Below, piece by piece: positions 61,001-64,000 of a stretch of 64,000 bases of DNA. The first letter of the stretch is position 1. Each line of letters opens with the position of its first letter. This DNA is from Butyrivibrio sp. M55 (GTDB lineage Bacteria; Bacillota; Clostridia; Lachnospirales; Lachnospiraceae): NCBI RefSeq assembly GCF_900116865.1, contig NZ_FPCD01000012.1, forward strand, positions 34,182-98,181, in the 5' to 3' direction. Below the pieces are notes generated by a model. The model saw only the letters and a list, made by a program, of their open reading frames with translations, did no database searches and was not told where the DNA came from. The translations under genes were made by a program, and so were the position numbers.

Positions 61001-61641
61001 ACTCTGTATGCGTCAGATCCAACCTCTAATCCCGCAACGCTTCCGCATCTTGAATATTCTTCGATTTTTTCTTCCAAAGACTCGATAGTACCAACATTTT
61101 TAAGAAGAACTCCTATTCCGTCATCGGAAACTATTACATTACACTCTTTTCCCGTCTGCTTTTCGTAATCTTCTGCCGCAAGCTTACTTCTGTATACAGT
61201 CTCGAATATAACGCCGTTCTCCTCCATGTACACAGGAATTGAAATCGTAACATCGGGAAGGCTGTCCTTATCATAATCAAGCCACAGAGTATTCATGTAA
61301 GCATCGTTATTTATCTTTTTCTTTCCGTTAAGTATCGAAACAACCGGCGGAAGAACCGAAAAGATAAAATCTACGGCAAACACTGTCGCATGAGTAAACG
61401 CAATAAATGACCATATATAGAACAGCCAGAACAGCACGCTGCTCATTGCCTCCACTCTTACAAGCGCATATTTAAGAACGATAACATGCAGCCATATGTT
61501 CAGAATAAATGAAAGAATATACAAACAAATGCCTACAGTCTTAAAAAAGCGCATTTCTCCCTTGTGAATAACCTTCTCTTCTTCAGAGACATTCACTTTG
61601 GAAACATTATTATATTCATCTGTCGTCATTTTTCTAATCAT
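58057..61641 (-). CDS. GT2 polysaccharide synthase fused to degenerate GGDEF and EAL domains
   Basis: This 1194-residue membrane protein has helices at about 35-60 and 68-100, then a GT2 domain (VTISIPVYMEENG, VIVSDDG at 169-175, LLIDKDSG at 288-295, SEDFDLAIRLYARG at 383-396), followed by several helices to about 625. A GGDEF-like domain (about 645-780) has SGGNF in place of GGDEF. An EAL domain (815-1050) keeps EALVRW, SINIT, IEISD and GQG, but the DDFG motif reads IDGFG and the KID motif is FNL, so catalysis is probably lost. QxxRW of processive synthases is absent. A 140-residue tail follows. Product unknown; c-di-GMP binding is inferred. Confidence 0.88.
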   Translation of the reverse strand: MIRKMTTDEYNNVSKVNVSEEEKVIHKGEMRFFKTVGICLYILSFILNIWLHVIVLKYALVRVEAMSSVLFWLFYIWSFIAFTHATVFAVDFIFSVLPPVVSILNGKKKINNDAYMNTLWLDYDKDSLPDVTISIPVYMEENGVIFETVYRSKLAAEDYEKQTGKECNVIVSDDGIGVLLKNVGTIESLEEKIEEYSRCGSVAGLEVGSDAYRVIERVYFYRKTGVSFVVRPPFNRPGIFKKSSNLNYTLRIGRKVDEGNKISGLVGEGAEFEGGHAEGNIHTNSIILLIDKDSGLHPEIISAIVPEFTRDDKLAYVQCATKASNMEENYFARLSGRQVNNNNHNVFPCMALKGIFVPLVGHNVFIRRSALANLGYWHEHRVSEDFDLAIRLYARGWHGKYAQVQGLEFTEYASRTYSEDAMKEYRYTYGLIEMFLSGTMEWGKTRWYDTFYMIIYFIARINNALLLPYIVIITLTGMLDLMFLGYALCCVVFIILPSLRTILLARKIKKEYLFRISESFMMFFTFSGCTFPAGAGAVKYFLNVITKKEHAFPATSVSTLVYSFKEGLRFIYKYFLKNKGVLVVFAFCVERIHHILLYSSRVGAAEAACISELFLIAFAPFFMTPQLFQRKKGGILIRRESDNMLKCFNASIFFREARKFVDENVDKHLFLYAVEIDNFHVLNLWYGHDVGEEYADRIGDKLAYIIDKYGGVPGHISGGNFICVVPNGDALLNQIQTEMSDYVKTDPKFMGFFPLISVYEINDTTLAIEKMYDRALLALDGLRGKLKERSVHYNADMDKKLDAEVKMLRDVHRGIDSDEFTFFVQPRCDIDTGKIVGGEALVRWKHRERGFVSPGEFIPVLEKSGLTLIVDQIIWEKVIAWQGKRIKDGNECIPVSINITRADLFSIDVKKTLEDLCEKYKVPYKLVMIEISDKTYNDVDKEILAMIDELSKAGFPLVIDGFGSGYSSMIMLKSVKPDIITFNLRVLNDQEGHISKAAVILQTVANCVDVLDVPLVVKTVETNEHDECLKKYGCKYGQGFFYHKPMEVSELEKLMRVSENVDYGGIKSKMAETVDVARELEIISSDKSSRVTGVFLKKDDAISVEKLDDRLGRVVGDCSEVSCENFVGVEEIFEDAELEPENYAMGMIKVKSTAGNMIPFLMRAIYIAENGGTNKYFCDFTDMRRYKRRNVGVE

Positions 61642-63518
61642 CGCTGTACCCTAAACAGATCCGGGATATTTCCCTGTCTGTCGCCGATATTGTTATATTC
61701 CATAAAGAAATATCCGTTAACATCAATCGGCGCTTCATCATACAAGTGTACGGTTCCCTTATCATCCATGTACCTCATGCCCGATCCGAGCACAGGGTAC
61801 TTATCTGCTATCTGAGTCATATATTGATAATAAGCAGGTCTTGGCATATCAAGTTCTTTTAACAGCATCGGAATAACATAATTTGTGCTTACAGTTCCTA
61901 TGCTGTCCGTCCATGATTCCTGCATCTCTACGTTAGACCACATAAGAAAAGGTGTACGTCTTAAGTTATATTCCTTTATATCCGGTGACATCTCTTTGTC
62001 CATCACATCATATGCAAATGACGGGCAATGATCGCCAAGCATGTAGACAACCACCGGTCTGTCCACTTTTTTGTAATAATTTATAAGATCGTAAAAAGCC
62101 TTGTCCGAAGCCTGAATACAGGATAAAAATTCATTTAATGTATCCGTCGATGCTCCATAGTCCTTAAGCGAATGAATCACGTCCTCGCTTCCGGGATTCT
62201 GATCCCAGCCACCGTGATTCTGAATGGTCAAAAGATACATGAACTGCGGAACATTCTCGCCTCCTGCCTGTTTTGCAACGTTGGATTCATATTTTTTTAT
62301 CATATTGTCATACAATGATTTATCCGTTGCATAAGCTCTGTTTGCGTAATATTCAAGGTCATGAAAATCTTCCCCAAAATATACATTGTTAAAACCAAGC
62401 TCCTCATAGCCTCTGTATCTCGAATAATTGGAACCCGATTCCGAATGCATTGCCGTTGTCTCATATTCAAGCTCGTTCAGGATTGATACAATGCTGAGGC
62501 TGTTATTCATATCAAGTACATTAAACGGAGCCATGTTATTTATGAGCTTATTCGAATTTCCTGTGAGAAGCTCATATTCAGTGGCATTTGTGCCGCCTCC
62601 GTAGTTCGGAACAACTACATACCCTTTTTTCACATCATCCATACCTGAAATATAGGGCATGTACTCCGTATCGGTCTCAAGATCGGTCACAACACCGAAA
62701 TCATAAAATGTCTCATTAAGTATAAGGATAATATCAGGCCGCTCCTGCGAATACCATGTCGAGACATTAAATGTGGGAATATCAGCCACATCATAGTTAT
62801 CAGGCCTGCTTACAACGTTTCTGAGGTTTTGGAATGACTCAAGGTTGCAAAGTGCATATCCGTATGTGGGATAAACTTCCCGCCACGACCATGCCAGAAT
62901 ACTCTCAGGCTTTTTGGAAACAGGTGAAAGAACAACCATATCAAATATCGCAAAAGTGACTATTGCATAGATAAGTCTCTTCCACAGCCCTTCGCCCCAG
63001 GCCTCTTTCTTTTTCCCATCAATAAGATACAAAGCAAGTGCCAAAAATATTCCAAAAAAGAATAATCCTATTATCTTAAAGAAAGTCTCATCCGGTGCAA
63101 GCGTAGCTCCTCTTATAACATTGAGTGCAGTTCCAAAGTTCTGAAGCTCCTGGAATGTAAGAGGCATTCCGTGCAGCAAGATAACATAATGATTTATAAT
63201 CGCAACGATAGAGGAAATTGTAACGGAAACAACACTACATATGACGTCATTTCCGACAAATAGATACAATATAGACAATAAAAATGCAAAAATAGAAAAA
63301 TTAAGAAATAAAACACCACTAAAAAACGAAACCGGAATCGCACCTCTAAATGAAGTTACGCTTCCTGTTTCTACAATCAAAAAGCACATGTAAACAACAA
63401 GCACGGAGATCAGCAAACGAAGTATGTGTCTCCAGCTCATTTTCAAAAGTCGTCTGATATCGAAAGATGCATTCCGCAACCCTCTCTTTGCAATAAGGCT
63501 TATATCTCTAGATGTCAA
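61638..63518 (-). CDS. LtaS-family phosphoglycerol transferase
   Basis: This 626-residue enzyme has five membrane helices in the first 200 residues and an extracellular alkaline-phosphatase-like domain. Catalytic motifs are ILILNETFYD with the metal-binding Glu at about 269, NYGGGTNATEYELLTG with the nucleophile Thr at about 310, and VYMLGDHCPS with Asp and His. Such enzymes move glycerol phosphate from phosphatidylglycerol to lipoteichoic acid or to glycans (MdoB type). It starts at TTG, 8 nt after GGAGG, and overlaps the synthase gene by 4 bp. Here a polysaccharide acceptor is plausible. Confidence 0.9.
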   Translation of the reverse strand: MTSRDISLIAKRGLRNASFDIRRLLKMSWRHILRLLISVLVVYMCFLIVETGSVTSFRGAIPVSFFSGVLFLNFSIFAFLLSILYLFVGNDVICSVVSVTISSIVAIINHYVILLHGMPLTFQELQNFGTALNVIRGATLAPDETFFKIIGLFFFGIFLALALYLIDGKKKEAWGEGLWKRLIYAIVTFAIFDMVVLSPVSKKPESILAWSWREVYPTYGYALCNLESFQNLRNVVSRPDNYDVADIPTFNVSTWYSQERPDIILILNETFYDFGVVTDLETDTEYMPYISGMDDVKKGYVVVPNYGGGTNATEYELLTGNSNKLINNMAPFNVLDMNNSLSIVSILNELEYETTAMHSESGSNYSRYRGYEELGFNNVYFGEDFHDLEYYANRAYATDKSLYDNMIKKYESNVAKQAGGENVPQFMYLLTIQNHGGWDQNPGSEDVIHSLKDYGASTDTLNEFLSCIQASDKAFYDLINYYKKVDRPVVVYMLGDHCPSFAYDVMDKEMSPDIKEYNLRRTPFLMWSNVEMQESWTDSIGTVSTNYVIPMLLKELDMPRPAYYQYMTQIADKYPVLGSGMRYMDDKGTVHLYDEAPIDVNGYFFMEYNNIGDRQGNIPDLFRVQR

Positions 63519-63683
63519 TAGGCAATCCTCCTGATATAACCTTTAACGGCTTCCATTTATTACTTATTACTTCTTATCGGTCATTCATTTCAATAACATT
63601 AGATTAGTTTTTGTATCAATATTATATTACAGACCGGGCTTGTTTTGCGATGAAAAAACGATAAAAAAGTGCCTGTGGCACTT

Positions 63684-63727
63684 CAACTCCCCTGCCCCTC
63701 ACTCATGAGGGGTTGGGGTTGTTTTTT
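63684..63727 (+). terminator. Strong hairpin terminator before the transposase
   Basis: CAACTCCCC then CCCCTC pair with GAGGGG and GGGGTTG, followed by six T residues. A small hairpin GTGCCTGTGGCAC (63669-63681) precedes it. Both lie upstream of the transposase and may belong to the terminal region of the element, shielding it from outside transcription. Confidence 0.75.
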
Positions 63728-63752
63728 GCCTTAAATCTTCCATAATGGTTTT

Positions 63753-64000
63753 ATGAAACGGAATACATTACAAGAATTGTTCATCGACCATTACGAAGAA
63801 ATTCAATATACTCTTCATCCACGGTCATCTGTCACGGAAAACATAGACAAGATGATCAACTGTGGTGACCCTGCATTTGGAGGTGCCATGTATGGCTGCC
63901 CCAAATGCGGGAATTTTAAGTTTGTTCCTTTTCGATGTCATTCTCGTTTCTGTCCCTCCTGCGGTGCCAAGTACTCTATTGAGAGAGCCCAGGCCATGTC
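63753..64000 (+). mobile_element. IS91-family transposase, 5' part (cut by window)
   Basis: The plus-strand frame starts MKRNTLQELFIDHYEEIQYT and continues with MYGCPKCGNFKFVPF and CHSRFCPSCGAKYS, the N-terminal zinc-binding domain of IS91/IS801-type transposases, which work by rolling-circle transposition with a HUH endonuclease. Only about 82 codons are visible. The end of the element cannot be placed, because IS91-type elements lack terminal inverted repeats. Confidence 0.85.

Noticed and set aside
58057..61641. Standard BcsA cellulose synthase
   Set aside because: QxxRW and a PilZ domain are missing and no bcsB-like gene is linked, so the product should not be called cellulose.

Overview
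The window looks like the chromosome of a fibre-degrading Lachnospiraceae bacterium, most likely Butyrivibrio or Pseudobutyrivibrio. This is inferred from the AT-rich Firmicute gene style, strong GGAGG ribosome sites, the dgt-dnaG-rpoD-trmK core block, a Roseburia/Butyrivibrio-type beta-mannan locus, and several small families typical of Lachnospiraceae. Almost every gene lies on the minus strand.

Region 1 (1-16.4 kb) is a beta-mannan utilisation locus. In transcription order it holds a ROK sugar kinase, GH2 beta-mannosidase, GH26 mannanase, CE17-type acetylesterase, GH36 alpha-galactosidase, two overlapping LacI regulators, an ABC importer (binding protein plus two permeases), cellobiose 2-epimerase, GH130 mannosylglucose phosphorylase and mannose-6-phosphate isomerase (cut by the window edge). 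None of the enzymes has a signal peptide, so imported, acetylated and galactosylated manno-oligosaccharides are apparently dismantled in the cytoplasm. An identical 14-bp palindromic motif precedes the transcription units. Region 2 (16.6-22.4 kb) is a second LacI-controlled sugar locus with a sucrose phosphorylase and its own ABC importer.

Region 3 (22.5-26 kb) is accessory DNA: a phage-type amidase/holin lysis cassette led by an 18-codon ORF and controlled by a divergent XRE repressor with repeated operator half-sites, a small SOS gene with a LexA box inside a near-perfect promoter, and a PD-(D/E)XK-like nuclease. Region 4 (26-33.4 kb) holds an RlmD-type rRNA methyltransferase with a duplicated 3' end, a PadR/DUF1700/DUF4097 envelope-stress-like trio, an acyltransferase and an HD-GYP c-di-GMP phosphodiesterase whose outer domain resembles a CBM2 module. 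Region 5 (33.4-37.9 kb) is the kduI-kduD-eda-kdgK route for unsaturated uronates (pectin) followed by divergent rnpB.

Region 6 (38-53.9 kb) contains an ECF sigma/anti-sigma/VWA lipoprotein cluster, a membrane-anchored trypsin-like protease, an SDR, a TGS-uridine kinase-like protein, trmK, rpoD with a very long Lys/Thr/Glu-rich N-terminus, dnaG, dgt, and small conserved proteins. Region 7 (54-55.8 kb) has a paralogue of the nuclease-like gene, preceded by seven exact-length 52-bp tandem hairpin repeats, and a tRNA-Leu(AAG).

Region 8 (55.9-63.5 kb) is the most unusual part: a three-gene, translationally coupled operon encoding an LtaS-type phosphoglycerol transferase, a giant GT2 synthase fused to degenerate GGDEF and EAL domains, and a helical-toroid/GDPD fusion. 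I infer a c-di-GMP-responsive system for making, glycerophosphate-decorating and trimming a surface polysaccharide. The window ends inside an IS91-family transposase. All functions come from sequence motifs read by eye; no database search was run.
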